Source: Rhizobium sp. L43
Lineage (GTDB): Bacteria > Pseudomonadota > Alphaproteobacteria > Rhizobiales > Rhizobiaceae
Reading direction: 5' to 3'
Length of the DNA stretch: 64,000 nt
NCBI RefSeq assembly: GCF_002531725.1
Contig: NZ_NWSQ01000004.1
Span: 248,001-312,000, forward strand
Positions 55,089 to 63,570 of this stretch are shown here, one piece after another (the stretch's first letter is position 1; each line of letters opens with the position of its first letter). Position numbers and translations under genes: made by a program. The notes beneath the pieces are model-generated. The model ran no database searches. It saw nothing but the letters and a program-made list of their open reading frames with translations, and was not told where the DNA came from.

Positions 55089-56270
55089 TCATGCGTCCTT
55101 CAATTTCACACCAAACAGATCGTCATGCATGCGCTCGACCGCGATCCCCATGCCTCCCATGAGGGCGGCCCGGTTGCCGAAACGGCTGATCTCGATGCGG
55201 GGCGGATGGGGCGTGCAACGCGGCAGGAAACCGCGGATGGCGTTGACGAGTTCCGGTCTTGCACCGATGCTGCCGCCGGTGATCACCAGTTCAGGATCGA
55301 GCGTTGCGCCGATTGCCGCGATGGCGACCGCCACCAGCCTTGCCGTCTCTTCGATCGCCGCGACGGCGCTTGTCTCTCCTGCATTGAACGCGGCGAAGAG
55401 ATCGGCCACGGTGGATGCGTTGCGCCCGCCAAAACCGATGTAGCGGCGCAGCATCGCGACGCTGCCGACCGCGCTCTCAAAGGTTCCAAGCGTAAAGCCG
55501 CCGGGATCGAAAGCATCTCCACCGATCGGAAGATAGGCGATCTCACCGGCCGCGCCACGCGCGCCGCGCAACAGAGCGCCATTGGCGATGATGCCCATGC
55601 CGACGCCGGTGCCGAGAGCGATGAAAGCAAAATTGCAGGTCTCGACACCGTGTCCCCGCCATCTCTCGCCCTGCGCGGCCAGGTTGACGTCATTTTCGAC
55701 GATCACCGGTATGCCCATCTTGTCGCTGAAGACCTGACGCAGATTGATGGCGTCAATGCCGGGAATGTTTGGCGCTACATTGATATGGCCGGTGGCCGGA
55801 TCGAGCACGCCGGGACTGCCCAGAACGACGAGGCGGAGTTTGTCGGTGGTCGTTCCGGCCGCAGAGGCGAGTTCAACGATCAGATCGCTGAACTGATTGA
55901 CGAGATGCATTCCGCCGCGCCGGTCTGTCGGCACTTCGGTTTCGGCAACCACATTGCCCAACAGATCGCAGATAGCCGCGGCAATCTTGGTGCCCCCGAG
56001 ATCGATGGAGGCCGCCAATCCTGCCCTGGCATTGATTTCGTAGATGATCGCATTCCGTCCCGGGCGTCCATCGGTCTGCCCGATCGCTTTCAGCCATCCA
56101 TCATCTTCGAGGTCGCGCACGACATCGGAAATCGTCTGTTTAGACAGGCCGGTGAGCTTGGCGATATCGGCGCGCGAGATCGACCCGCTCGCCAGGACGG
56201 TCCGGATCACCGCATGGGTCGAAATTTTTCGCGCGATTGGAGTCTGTACGACAGAAGAGGTCATTGCCAT
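55089..56270 (-). CDS. ROK-family transcriptional repressor
   Basis: About 393 residues. The N-terminal winged helix (about 15-75) contains SISRADIAKLTGLSKQTISD, followed by a sugar-kinase-like ROK domain: ATP-like loop DLGGTKIAAAICDLLG and ALGTGVGMGIIANGALLRGA. The usual CxCGxxGC zinc motif is replaced by DAFDPGGFTLGTFESAVG with no cysteines. Divergent from the glycoside hydrolase, which it probably controls. Starts at 56270 or 56264 are equivalent. Confidence 0.88.
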   Translation of the reverse strand: MAMTSSVVQTPIARKISTHAVIRTVLASGSISRADIAKLTGLSKQTISDVVRDLEDDGWLKAIGQTDGRPGRNAIIYEINARAGLAASIDLGGTKIAAAICDLLGNVVAETEVPTDRRGGMHLVNQFSDLIVELASAAGTTTDKLRLVVLGSPGVLDPATGHINVAPNIPGIDAINLRQVFSDKMGIPVIVENDVNLAAQGERWRGHGVETCNFAFIALGTGVGMGIIANGALLRGARGAAGEIAYLPIGGDAFDPGGFTLGTFESAVGSVAMLRRYIGFGGRNASTVADLFAAFNAGETSAVAAIEETARLVAVAIAAIGATLDPELVITGGSIGARPELVNAIRGFLPRCTPHPPRIEISRFGNRAALMGGMGIAVERMHDDLFGVKLKDA

Positions 56271-56285
56271 CCGGGCTAGCTCGAT

Positions 56286-56336
56286 CCAATTAGTTCGGTG
56301 CGTATACTTAATTGGCGCGATATTGGCTGGCCAATA
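56286..56336. promoter_or_regulatory. Candidate operators of the ROK regulator
   Basis: Two palindromes lie in the divergent ROK-hydrolase spacer. One has arms CCAATTA (56286-56292) and TAATTGG (56309-56315). The second, TATTGGC-TG-GCCAATA (56321-56336), has perfect 7-bp arms. Both share the core CCAAT/ATTGG, which suggests two half-overlapping sites for one protein. Confidence 0.55.
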
Positions 56337-56470
56337 GCGCGATACGTCGAATTCTGGGCTGTCTCTGATCGTATCTACCGGCTTTTGGTACACCAAGGCC
56401 TTCACTTTGTCTATGTCCTTGACAAAGGGAGGGCCGCCTGTAGGCTGGGATCAACGTGCGGGGATTGCCG

Positions 56471-58228
56471 ATGATAAAGCCCTCGACTGATGGACAGCTT
56501 TCTGCCGAACAAGGCGTTTTACTGCCTGTCATGGCGCCACGCCTTCAGGCGGATGTTCATCCGGACGGTTATGCTGATCTCGCCCTTTGGGGCGCCGGCA
56601 GTCTGGGGCGCGTCAGATTTTCTGCAATCGGCGGCCCTTATACCTATGCCCCGAACCGAATGATCTCCAAACATGGCGGCGTTTTCGTCGCGCAGTCGCT
56701 GCCGGTGATGTTGATCCGCGGCGTGGGCCTTCGGGGCGTATATCCGGCGCGTCGTTGCGCCTGGTGGCACGAGCCGGATGGGCAAAGCGCCAGCGCGAAG
56801 TTCACGCGGACCCATGATCGGCGGACTTTCGAAATGGCCTGGGGCGTACTCATCGTGGACGCTCTCGGCTCGGATCTGCGGATTGCCGTCGGCGCCTCGA
56901 GAGACGAAGCCGAGAAGGCGCTCAACCTCACCAGTCAAGCGATCATTGCCGAAGCCGCCGACTATGTGGCGCGCTGTGATCTGACGCCCGACGCCGACCC
57001 GCTGATGCGCAGCATGGTCAGCCAGGGGATCCACGCCGCCCTTTCCAGCATCAGGCGGCATGAAAACGGCGCCTTCGCCGGCCTTGCCGCGGGGCAGGCC
57101 TATAGTGCTCCGGCGCGGACCTATTACCGCGATGGTTACTGGACGATGCAGCCGCTTTTGACGCTGGCGCCGGAGGCGGTGCGCGACGAGATCCGGATTC
57201 TCGCCAAGGGCGTGCAGCCGGATGGAGAAGCCCCGAGCGGCGTGATCTTGACGGGACCGGCGCAATCGCAGGCTTGGCAGCACTTTGTCGCCGACAGCAA
57301 GGCCAATCCCAAAACCCACAAAAGAGCCGTTCCGGAGTACCATAACCGACCGCAGGATTGGTGGAGCGACCACTTCGACAGCCCGCTTTTCTTCGTTCTT
57401 TTCCTGGACGATTATGTCAGCGCAACCAAAGACTTTGCAGAGGTGGAGCGACACTGGACGGTCGTGAAGGCGATCACGGATCGCTATCTCGGCCTGGCCG
57501 GTCCTGACAGCGTTCTGCCGCTGAAGCCGCGCAACGACCGGGACTGGGCCGACAACGTCTATCGCGAGGGGCTGGTCTCCTATGATCTGGGTCTTTTCGT
57601 CGGCGCCATGGACGCGGTGGCCAGGCTTGGCGAGGATCTCGATCCCACGCTTGCCGAACGCGCCCGCAAGACGGCAAGCCTTGCCCGCGAAGAGATCGAG
57701 GCCAAGCTCTTTGTGCCGGCGACGGGAGGATATGTCGACTATGGAACGCCTGGCGCCTTTATCGAGGATCATTTGGCGCTCGACAGCCTGACCTTGTCGC
57801 GCTTCGCTGCGATTTCCGGAGAGAAGGCCGTAGGTCTGCTGAGCGCCTTTGAAAGCAAACTCGAAACGCGTCACAATCAGGAACAGCCCTATGGCAGTTG
57901 GGGTGTGATGTGCGCCTATCCGCCCTTCAAGCGGCAAAGTGATCTGCGATCCAAGACCGCGTTTCCCTACCGCTACCATAATGGCTCGGACTGGCCCTAT
58001 TGGGACGGCGCCTATGCCGAAGAACGCCTTCGCCACGGACTTGGAGGTGCACGCTACGCGCTGACGCGCTGGTGGCAAACCTGCCTCGACAATGGCTGGA
58101 TCGGTGCGGTGGAATATTTCTCGCCGCCATACGGGCGCGGCTCGCTGCTTCAGGGCTGGAGTACCATGCCGGCAGCGGTTGTTTTAAAATATGGGCTTGA
58201 CGCGGCAAATTCGGAGCCAATGTCATGA
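56471..58228 (+). CDS. Glycoside hydrolase, six-hairpin (MGH1/amylo-glucosidase-like)
   Basis: 585 residues. An N-terminal beta-sandwich (about 1-150) is followed by an (alpha/alpha)6 barrel (about 165-570) with conserved aromatic and acidic segments YYRDGYWTMQPLLTL, WWSDHFDSPLFFVLFLDDY, RDWADNVYREGLVSYDLGLF and NGSDWPYWDGAYAEERL. Families with this fold (GH63, GH116 and similar) act on glucans and oligosaccharides. The substrate is unknown. The start MIKPSTDG is preferred to an upstream GTG (56456). It should work with the transporter downstream. Confidence 0.78.
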   Translation: MIKPSTDGQLSAEQGVLLPVMAPRLQADVHPDGYADLALWGAGSLGRVRFSAIGGPYTYAPNRMISKHGGVFVAQSLPVMLIRGVGLRGVYPARRCAWWHEPDGQSASAKFTRTHDRRTFEMAWGVLIVDALGSDLRIAVGASRDEAEKALNLTSQAIIAEAADYVARCDLTPDADPLMRSMVSQGIHAALSSIRRHENGAFAGLAAGQAYSAPARTYYRDGYWTMQPLLTLAPEAVRDEIRILAKGVQPDGEAPSGVILTGPAQSQAWQHFVADSKANPKTHKRAVPEYHNRPQDWWSDHFDSPLFFVLFLDDYVSATKDFAEVERHWTVVKAITDRYLGLAGPDSVLPLKPRNDRDWADNVYREGLVSYDLGLFVGAMDAVARLGEDLDPTLAERARKTASLAREEIEAKLFVPATGGYVDYGTPGAFIEDHLALDSLTLSRFAAISGEKAVGLLSAFESKLETRHNQEQPYGSWGVMCAYPPFKRQSDLRSKTAFPYRYHNGSDWPYWDGAYAEERLRHGLGGARYALTRWWQTCLDNGWIGAVEYFSPPYGRGSLLQGWSTMPAAVVLKYGLDAANSEPMS

Positions 58229-58242
58229 GCACGCTATCGGCT

Positions 58243-58857
58243 TCAGCCGGCTTCCCCATCGATGCGCATGGCAAAGGCGACGGAACCATCCCGCTCGAAT
58301 TGGGAAAAGCCAAGGTGACGGTAGAAACCTTTGGCGCGTTCGTTGTTTGGATCGACACCGAGATGCACAGCTTTGACCCCATGCTTTCGAAGCGCCTGAA
58401 GCTCGGTGCTGATCATCCTGCGCCCCCAGCCGCCTGCCTGAAGCCCGGGAAGAATGTTGATGTGAAGATGCGCCGGGTACTCGTCTTGCAGCCACGTCGT
58501 TCCGCTGCGCGGATTTTGAATTCGTTCCATCACGTCGGCATCGCGCGGACGGCTGGGCGTCAGTCCAGCGGTCTGCCGGCGGACGAACGGCCACCAGTTT
58601 GCCTCCAGATCCTTGTCGAATCCGCTGGTATCGGCCACCCCGACGACATAGCCGACCGGCCGATCGTCCTCAACGAGAACAAAGGCAAAGTCTCCGGCAA
58701 ACTTGAGATAGGGGACCGACCAGATGTAACCGGGCAGATGCGGGTCGCTATAAAGCGCGCCGGCATCCTCGCCGCCCTTGGCGGTTTTCAGGCAGATGTC
58801 GAAAAGCGCTTCGGTATCGGCTTCCGTCGCCGGGCGGATGAAGCAACTGGTGTCCAT
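58243..58857 (-). CDS. GNAT-family N-acetyltransferase
   Basis: 204 residues. Features are CFIRPATEADTEALFDICLK at the start, a central FAFVLVEDDRPVGYVVGVAD, and the acetyl-CoA region LQAGGWGRRMISTELQAL (about 144-161), ending YRHLGFSQFER. The type resembles the acetyltransferase half of eukaryotic O-GlcNAcase, whose substrate is debated. The start at 58857 follows GCAGGAGGTGGCAAAGCG. It lies within the sugar cluster on the opposite strand, convergent with the hydrolase. Confidence 0.85.
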   Translation of the reverse strand: MDTSCFIRPATEADTEALFDICLKTAKGGEDAGALYSDPHLPGYIWSVPYLKFAGDFAFVLVEDDRPVGYVVGVADTSGFDKDLEANWWPFVRRQTAGLTPSRPRDADVMERIQNPRSGTTWLQDEYPAHLHINILPGLQAGGWGRRMISTELQALRKHGVKAVHLGVDPNNERAKGFYRHLGFSQFERDGSVAFAMRIDGEAG

Positions 58858-59034
58858 CGCTTTGCCACCTCCTGCGTGGCGCTTCGTCATCATCGGTCGC
58901 GAGAGAGACTCTTGCATTGAGGATTACCTCAGATTCGCAGGCCCGGCAAAGGCCTGGGGAAGGAAACGTTCGGCCGGCGCCAGGCGCCAAGGCTCGGACG
59001 GGGAGTGGAGAATAAACCAAATGAGGTGGAGCAG

Positions 59035-60369
59035 ATGAAAAGAACCGTGAAATCGATCAGCATACTGCCGGCATACCGATTGAAAGCAGCTGTCGCGCTT
59101 GCCGGCGCGGCGCTTGTGAGTTTCGGCCTTTCCGCCGCCCGCGCCGACGATCTGGCCGTGTGGGATGACCAGACCTTCGAAGGCCAGAGCGCGGTCATCG
59201 AGCAACTGAACAAGGAGTTCGAAGCCGCACATTCCGGTGTCACGATCAAACGCACCGCCCGCACCTTCGATGACATGAAACTGACGCTGAAGCTTGCGGT
59301 TTCGGCGGGCGATGGCCCTGTCATCACCAAGGTCAACCAGGGCGCTGGCGACATGGGCGCAATGGTCAAGGAAGGATTGCTCCTGCCGGTTGACGACTAC
59401 ATCAAGAGCTACGGCTGGGATAAGCGGCAGTCGGATTCCGTGCTGGCGCGAGACCGCTGGGATGGGCCGAAGTTTGGGGTCGGTAAGACCTACGGCATAT
59501 CAGGCCTCGCCGAAATCGTCGGCCTCTATTACAACAAGAAGATCCTCGACGACGCTGGCGTGGCGCTGCCGCAGACTTTCGAGGAGCTTTTGGCCGATCT
59601 CGACAAGCTGAAGGAAAAAGGCGTTGCGCCCTTCATGATGGGCTCGGCCAAACAGCATCTGGCCCTGCACATGATCGGCGCCATCGATCAGGCCCATATC
59701 GACGCGGCCAATCGCGCCGAGCTTGACGACCTGATCTACGGCAAAGGCGGCTCCTGGAACACCAAGGGGAACATCGAATCGGCCACACTCGTGCAGAAAT
59801 GGGCGCAAGGCGGCTATTTCTACCCCGGCTTCGAAGGCATCTCGGGTGACGACGCCGTCCAGCTTTTCATATCAGGGCAGGGCGCCTTCCTGATCTCCGG
59901 GACCTGGTACTTCGGTGACATGCAAAACAATCCGGATATCGGCTTCATGGCCATTCCCGCTCCGAAGGGTATTTCCAAGCCGATGAGTGTCGGCGGCGTG
60001 GATCTTGCCTGGGCGATAACGAGCCTTGCCAAAGACAAGGCAAAGCAGGACCTGGCCGGCCAGTACATCGACTATATGGTGTCGGAAAAGGCCGCTGAAA
60101 GCTGGGCCGCTGCCGGCTATCTTCCTGCAACATCGCTCCCGGCGGATGCAAAGCCCAAGCTCACGCCGCTCCTGACCTCCGGCATCGAGATGTGGAAGAC
60201 GCTCAACGCCAATGATGCGCTCGGCCATTACCCCGATTGGTCGAGCCCGACGATGCTGAAGACGATCGACGACAACACGCCGCTTCTGCTGTCAGGCAAG
60301 ATCACGCCCGAAGCCTTTGTCGATGCCATGGACAAGGATTATCAGGCCTATCTGAAGGACAAGAAGTAA
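59035..60369 (+). CDS. Sugar ABC transporter substrate-binding protein
   Basis: 444 residues of the family 1 (MalE/UgpB-like) binding proteins. A signal peptide precedes LSAARADDLAVWDDQTFEGQ, with cleavage near residue 38. Motifs include GLAEIVGLYYNKKILDDAG (about 155-173) and DDAVQLFISGQGAFLISGTW (about 272-291). The ligand is probably an oligosaccharide or sugar derivative matched to the hydrolase at 56471. GAGGTGGAGCAG supports the start. The permeases follow. Confidence 0.92.
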   Translation: MKRTVKSISILPAYRLKAAVALAGAALVSFGLSAARADDLAVWDDQTFEGQSAVIEQLNKEFEAAHSGVTIKRTARTFDDMKLTLKLAVSAGDGPVITKVNQGAGDMGAMVKEGLLLPVDDYIKSYGWDKRQSDSVLARDRWDGPKFGVGKTYGISGLAEIVGLYYNKKILDDAGVALPQTFEELLADLDKLKEKGVAPFMMGSAKQHLALHMIGAIDQAHIDAANRAELDDLIYGKGGSWNTKGNIESATLVQKWAQGGYFYPGFEGISGDDAVQLFISGQGAFLISGTWYFGDMQNNPDIGFMAIPAPKGISKPMSVGGVDLAWAITSLAKDKAKQDLAGQYIDYMVSEKAAESWAAAGYLPATSLPADAKPKLTPLLTSGIEMWKTLNANDALGHYPDWSSPTMLKTIDDNTPLLLSGKITPEAFVDAMDKDYQAYLKDKK

Positions 60370-60438
60370 CAGCACGGGCGCGGGTCACGGCCGTCCGCCC
60401 GGCGGTCGTGGCCTGTGTCTCGTCGATCCTGAGTTGAA

Positions 60439-61395
60439 ATGAGCGCCGGGAGCTCTGGCTTGCTGCGCGATGACCAGAGCTTTGGCTTCATGGGGTCCTG
60501 GATGAAACGCTCCGCACTTGATGGCTCGCAACATACCAATTTTATCTATTTATTGCCTGGATTGCTGCTCTACGCGGCTTTTGTCTTTGGACCGATCGTC
60601 GCGGCTTTGGGTTTGAGCCTGACCAGCTGGGACGGCTTGACCATGCCCAAATGGGTTGGCCTGGGCAATTACGCCGATCTCTTTTCCGACAGTCGATTTT
60701 ATATTGCCTTGCGTAACAATGCCGAGCTGATGATCTTCTACTGCGTCCTGCCGCTCGTGCTCGGCATCACGCTTGCTGCCTGCGTCTGGAATCTGAAGCA
60801 ACGCGAACAACTCGCCCTGCGGACGTTCCTGTTCCTGCCTTACATCATGCCGACCGCCGTGCTGGGCATCATCTGGGCCTGGCTCTACAATCCTGCATTC
60901 GGCCCATTCAACCAGTTTCTGAGAGCCGTGGGATTGGGCAGGCTCGCATTGCCCTGGCTCGGAGATTTCAATTTCGTGCTTCCCGCCGTTGGGATCGTTG
61001 CCACATGGTATTTCTTCGGTTTTTGCATGGTCATCTTCCTCACCGGAATTCAGCGCATCGACCCATCTCTTTTCGACGCCGCCAAGGTCGACGGCGCTTC
61101 GGCGCGAAAGACCTTTTTCTGGATAACGCTGCCGCTTCTCATGCCTGAGATCAGGGTGGTTTTGCTGTTGACGGTCATCGCGTCGATCAAAAGCTTCGAC
61201 CTGATTTTTACCATGACCCGCGGCGGGCCTGCGAATGCGACGCTGGTGCCGAATATCTACATGTATCAGCTCGGCTTCGAGCTCAATCGGTTCGGCGCCG
61301 CAGCCGCCATCGCCATTGTCGGCGCCTTGCTGACATTCGCAATAAACTATGCAATTCACCGGCTGGTGGGCTCGAAAAGCAAAGGATTGGCTTGA
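60439..61395 (+). CDS. Sugar ABC transporter permease, MalF type
   Basis: 318 residues with six membrane segments. The EAA loop is ... FDAAKVDGASARKTFFWITLPLL at about 213-235, which binds the ATPase. An N-terminal stretch of about 20 residues before MKRSALDG may be spurious if translation starts at 60490 or 60502. The next permease overlaps it by 4 bp. Confidence 0.9.
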   Translation: MSAGSSGLLRDDQSFGFMGSWMKRSALDGSQHTNFIYLLPGLLLYAAFVFGPIVAALGLSLTSWDGLTMPKWVGLGNYADLFSDSRFYIALRNNAELMIFYCVLPLVLGITLAACVWNLKQREQLALRTFLFLPYIMPTAVLGIIWAWLYNPAFGPFNQFLRAVGLGRLALPWLGDFNFVLPAVGIVATWYFFGFCMVIFLTGIQRIDPSLFDAAKVDGASARKTFFWITLPLLMPEIRVVLLLTVIASIKSFDLIFTMTRGGPANATLVPNIYMYQLGFELNRFGAAAAIAIVGALLTFAINYAIHRLVGSKSKGLA

Positions 61396-62228
61396 TGAGC
61401 CGTTCGTCCAACATCCCCGCCGCCACGCTGTTCCTTCGCCTTGTTCTCTGGCTTCTCGCTTTCGTCACGATCACGCCGTTCCTGCTTCTGCTACTGACGT
61501 CAATAAAGAGCAAGGCTGACGTTCTCAGGGGCGCATTCGCGTTGCCGGCCTATCCGCATTTCGAAAACTACGTCGATGCCTGGAATGCCGGGCATTTCAA
61601 CATCTACTTCTGGAATTCGATCATCGTTGTCATACCCGTCGTTGCAGCCAGCGTTTTTCTCGGCCTGCTCACGGGTTTTGCCTTCGCCTACCTGTCGTTT
61701 CCGTTCCGGCGCACGCTTTTTGCGATCCTGACGCTCGGCATGATGGTGCCGGCGGAGGCCTTCATCATCCCGCTTTATTATGAAATGCGCTATCTCGGGC
61801 TGATCAATACCTATGCGGCTCTCATCGTGCCGCAGATCGCCATGTCGATCCCATTCTCGACGATCTTCCTCGCCAGCGCGATGCAGCAATTGCCGGAGGA
61901 AGTTCTCGAAGCGGCGGTCCTCGACGGCGCTGGACGCTTCTATATCCTTCGCAAGATCGTCGTCCCGCTGATGATCCCGGCCATGTCGACACTGGCGCTG
62001 TTCCTGTTCATCTGGACCTGGAACGAGTTTCTCATTCCGTTCATTCTGGTCAATGACGACGCCTATCGGACGCTGCCCCTCGGCATGCTGTTTTTCCAGG
62101 GACGCTACACCGTCAACACGCCGGTCCTGACCGCCGGCGCGGTGATCGTCATTGCCCCGCTCATCCTGACCTATCTGGTTTTCCAGCGGCGGTTTATTGC
62201 CGGCTTGACTGCAGGCGCGACGAAGTAG
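61392..62228 (+). CDS. Sugar ABC transporter permease, MalG type
   Basis: 278 residues with six membrane segments and the EAA loop EVLEAAVLDGAGRFYILRKI (about 168-187), ending in FQRRFIAGLTAGATK as in MalG-like proteins. It is translationally coupled to the MalF-type gene (ATGA). No ATP-binding protein gene follows; a shared ATPase elsewhere is likely. Confidence 0.93.
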   Translation: MMSRSSNIPAATLFLRLVLWLLAFVTITPFLLLLLTSIKSKADVLRGAFALPAYPHFENYVDAWNAGHFNIYFWNSIIVVIPVVAASVFLGLLTGFAFAYLSFPFRRTLFAILTLGMMVPAEAFIIPLYYEMRYLGLINTYAALIVPQIAMSIPFSTIFLASAMQQLPEEVLEAAVLDGAGRFYILRKIVVPLMIPAMSTLALFLFIWTWNEFLIPFILVNDDAYRTLPLGMLFFQGRYTVNTPVLTAGAVIVIAPLILTYLVFQRRFIAGLTAGATK

Positions 62229-62241
62229 ACAGGCCGCGTGG

Positions 62242-62382
62242 AGCTATGGCCTGCGGCCACGCTTGTGGCGCACTTCAAGCGCCGCAGGCGCTATGGCCTC
62301 CGGCCTCGCTTGTGACGCACTTCAAGCGCCGCAGGCGCTATGGCCTCCGGCCTCGCTTGTGACGCACTTCCAGCGCCGCGCA
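62242..62382. repeat. Three tandem 47-bp repeats at the 3' end of the O-antigen ligase-like gene
   Basis: Units at 62242-62288, 62289-62335 and 62336-62382, each containing CTATGGCCTCCGGCCTCGCT or a variant. Units 2 and 3 are nearly identical; unit 1 has several changes. Unit 3 encodes the last residues of the gene at 62338 (LEVRHKRGRRP and the stop). Because 47 is not a multiple of three, the other copies lie in different frames beyond the stop. Confidence 0.9.
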
Positions 62383-63570
62383 GCCCCACACCGTGCCGAG
62401 CAGCAGATAGACGTGGCGCCAGTGGTCGATATCGATGACGTTGCCGATCGCCGCATGGCCGAGGACCGAGATCCAGGCGATCATCAGGAAGGGCTGCCAC
62501 GGCCGGTCGAGCAGCAGGTATCGGAAGCCGAGCGCCAGCGTCCAGACAAGCATGCCGACATAGCTGACGAAGCCGAGCCAGCCATAGGTGGTGAGCGATT
62601 TCAGCCAGATATTGTGTTCGTCCTCGGGAAACATCGTGCCGAACACCAGCGGCCCGATGCCGAGCGGGCGCTCCATCATCATGGTGAAGCCGATCCGGTG
62701 GCGCTCGAAGCGGCCGAGATGCTCGCCGTCATATTGCTGCACCAGCTGGGCCCGCGCCGAAAACAGTTCGGCGACCTTGGGGATCTGCAGCGCCACCAGC
62801 AGCGAGGCGACCAGCATGATGATCGCCGCCAGCGACAGCACCAGCACCCGTAGGCGAAAGGCGCCGCTGCGCTCCTTCAGCAGCATGATGAAAATCAAGA
62901 GCCCGACGCCGAGCGCAAACAGCCCCCAGGCGGCGCGGGAAAAGGAGAGGAAGATGCCGAGCGCCAGCACGAGCAGGGCGGCAGCCTTCAGCGGCGATTT
63001 CTTCAGGTCGCCGACCAGGATGCCGTGGACGAGATAGAGCGATGGCGGCACCAGGAAGGGGCCGAAGACGTTCGGGTCCTGGAAGGCGCCCTTGGCGCGG
63101 TCATAGAGCGTAAATATTTCCGCGCCGGGAAAGGCGTGGAAATAACCGAATATGCCGAGCGCCGATGTGGCGACGGCAGCGAAAACCCAGGCGTTGAAGA
63201 TCAGCGGCAGCCGCTTGTGGCTGTCCTCGATGATCGCCGCGTAGAACACCGCCGTCAGCGCCAGGAAGGTCGAAACCGCAATATACATCGGCCCCGTCGC
63301 CAGATCCTTCATCTGCGTCAGCGACAGCATGCCGCCGATATTGAAGGTCAGCAGCAGGGCGAGCAGCGGCGCCACGCCGCGGGAAATTTTGAGGCCGAGG
63401 ATGAACCAGAGGCCGATCAGCCCCGCCATCCAGAGTTCGTAGGGCGCCGGCTCGTCGATCACGAAACCGGAGAGGAAGACGCCGAAGGCGACGAAGGCCG
63501 AGCCGATCAGGCGCAGCGTCATCCGCTGCGGTTGGGCGACACGGGGATATGTCGCCTCGATCGCGCTCAA
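62338..63570 (-). CDS. O-antigen ligase/polymerase-like (Wzy_C) membrane protein
   Basis: 410 residues with about eleven membrane segments and the Wzy_C-type loop FLSFSRAAWGLFALG (about 206-220), plus the periplasmic stretch FERHRIGFTMMMERPLGIGP and DEHNIWLKSLTTYGWLGF. Such proteins polymerise or ligate polysaccharide repeats on undecaprenyl lipid. The start is TTG at 63570, coupled by overlap to the sugar transferase stop; the C terminus is altered by the tandem repeats, ending RHKRGRRP. Confidence 0.85.
   Translation of the reverse strand: MSAIEATYPRVAQPQRMTLRLIGSAFVAFGVFLSGFVIDEPAPYELWMAGLIGLWFILGLKISRGVAPLLALLLTFNIGGMLSLTQMKDLATGPMYIAVSTFLALTAVFYAAIIEDSHKRLPLIFNAWVFAAVATSALGIFGYFHAFPGAEIFTLYDRAKGAFQDPNVFGPFLVPPSLYLVHGILVGDLKKSPLKAAALLVLALGIFLSFSRAAWGLFALGVGLLIFIMLLKERSGAFRLRVLVLSLAAIIMLVASLLVALQIPKVAELFSARAQLVQQYDGEHLGRFERHRIGFTMMMERPLGIGPLVFGTMFPEDEHNIWLKSLTTYGWLGFVSYVGMLVWTLALGFRYLLLDRPWQPFLMIAWISVLGHAAIGNVIDIDHWRHVYLLLGTVWGCAALEVRHKRGRRP

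Noticed and set aside
58225..58920. 231-codon plus-strand frame starting at the end of the hydrolase gene
   Set aside because: It is opposite the GNAT gene, which has clear motifs and a strong ribosome site; the plus frame has none.
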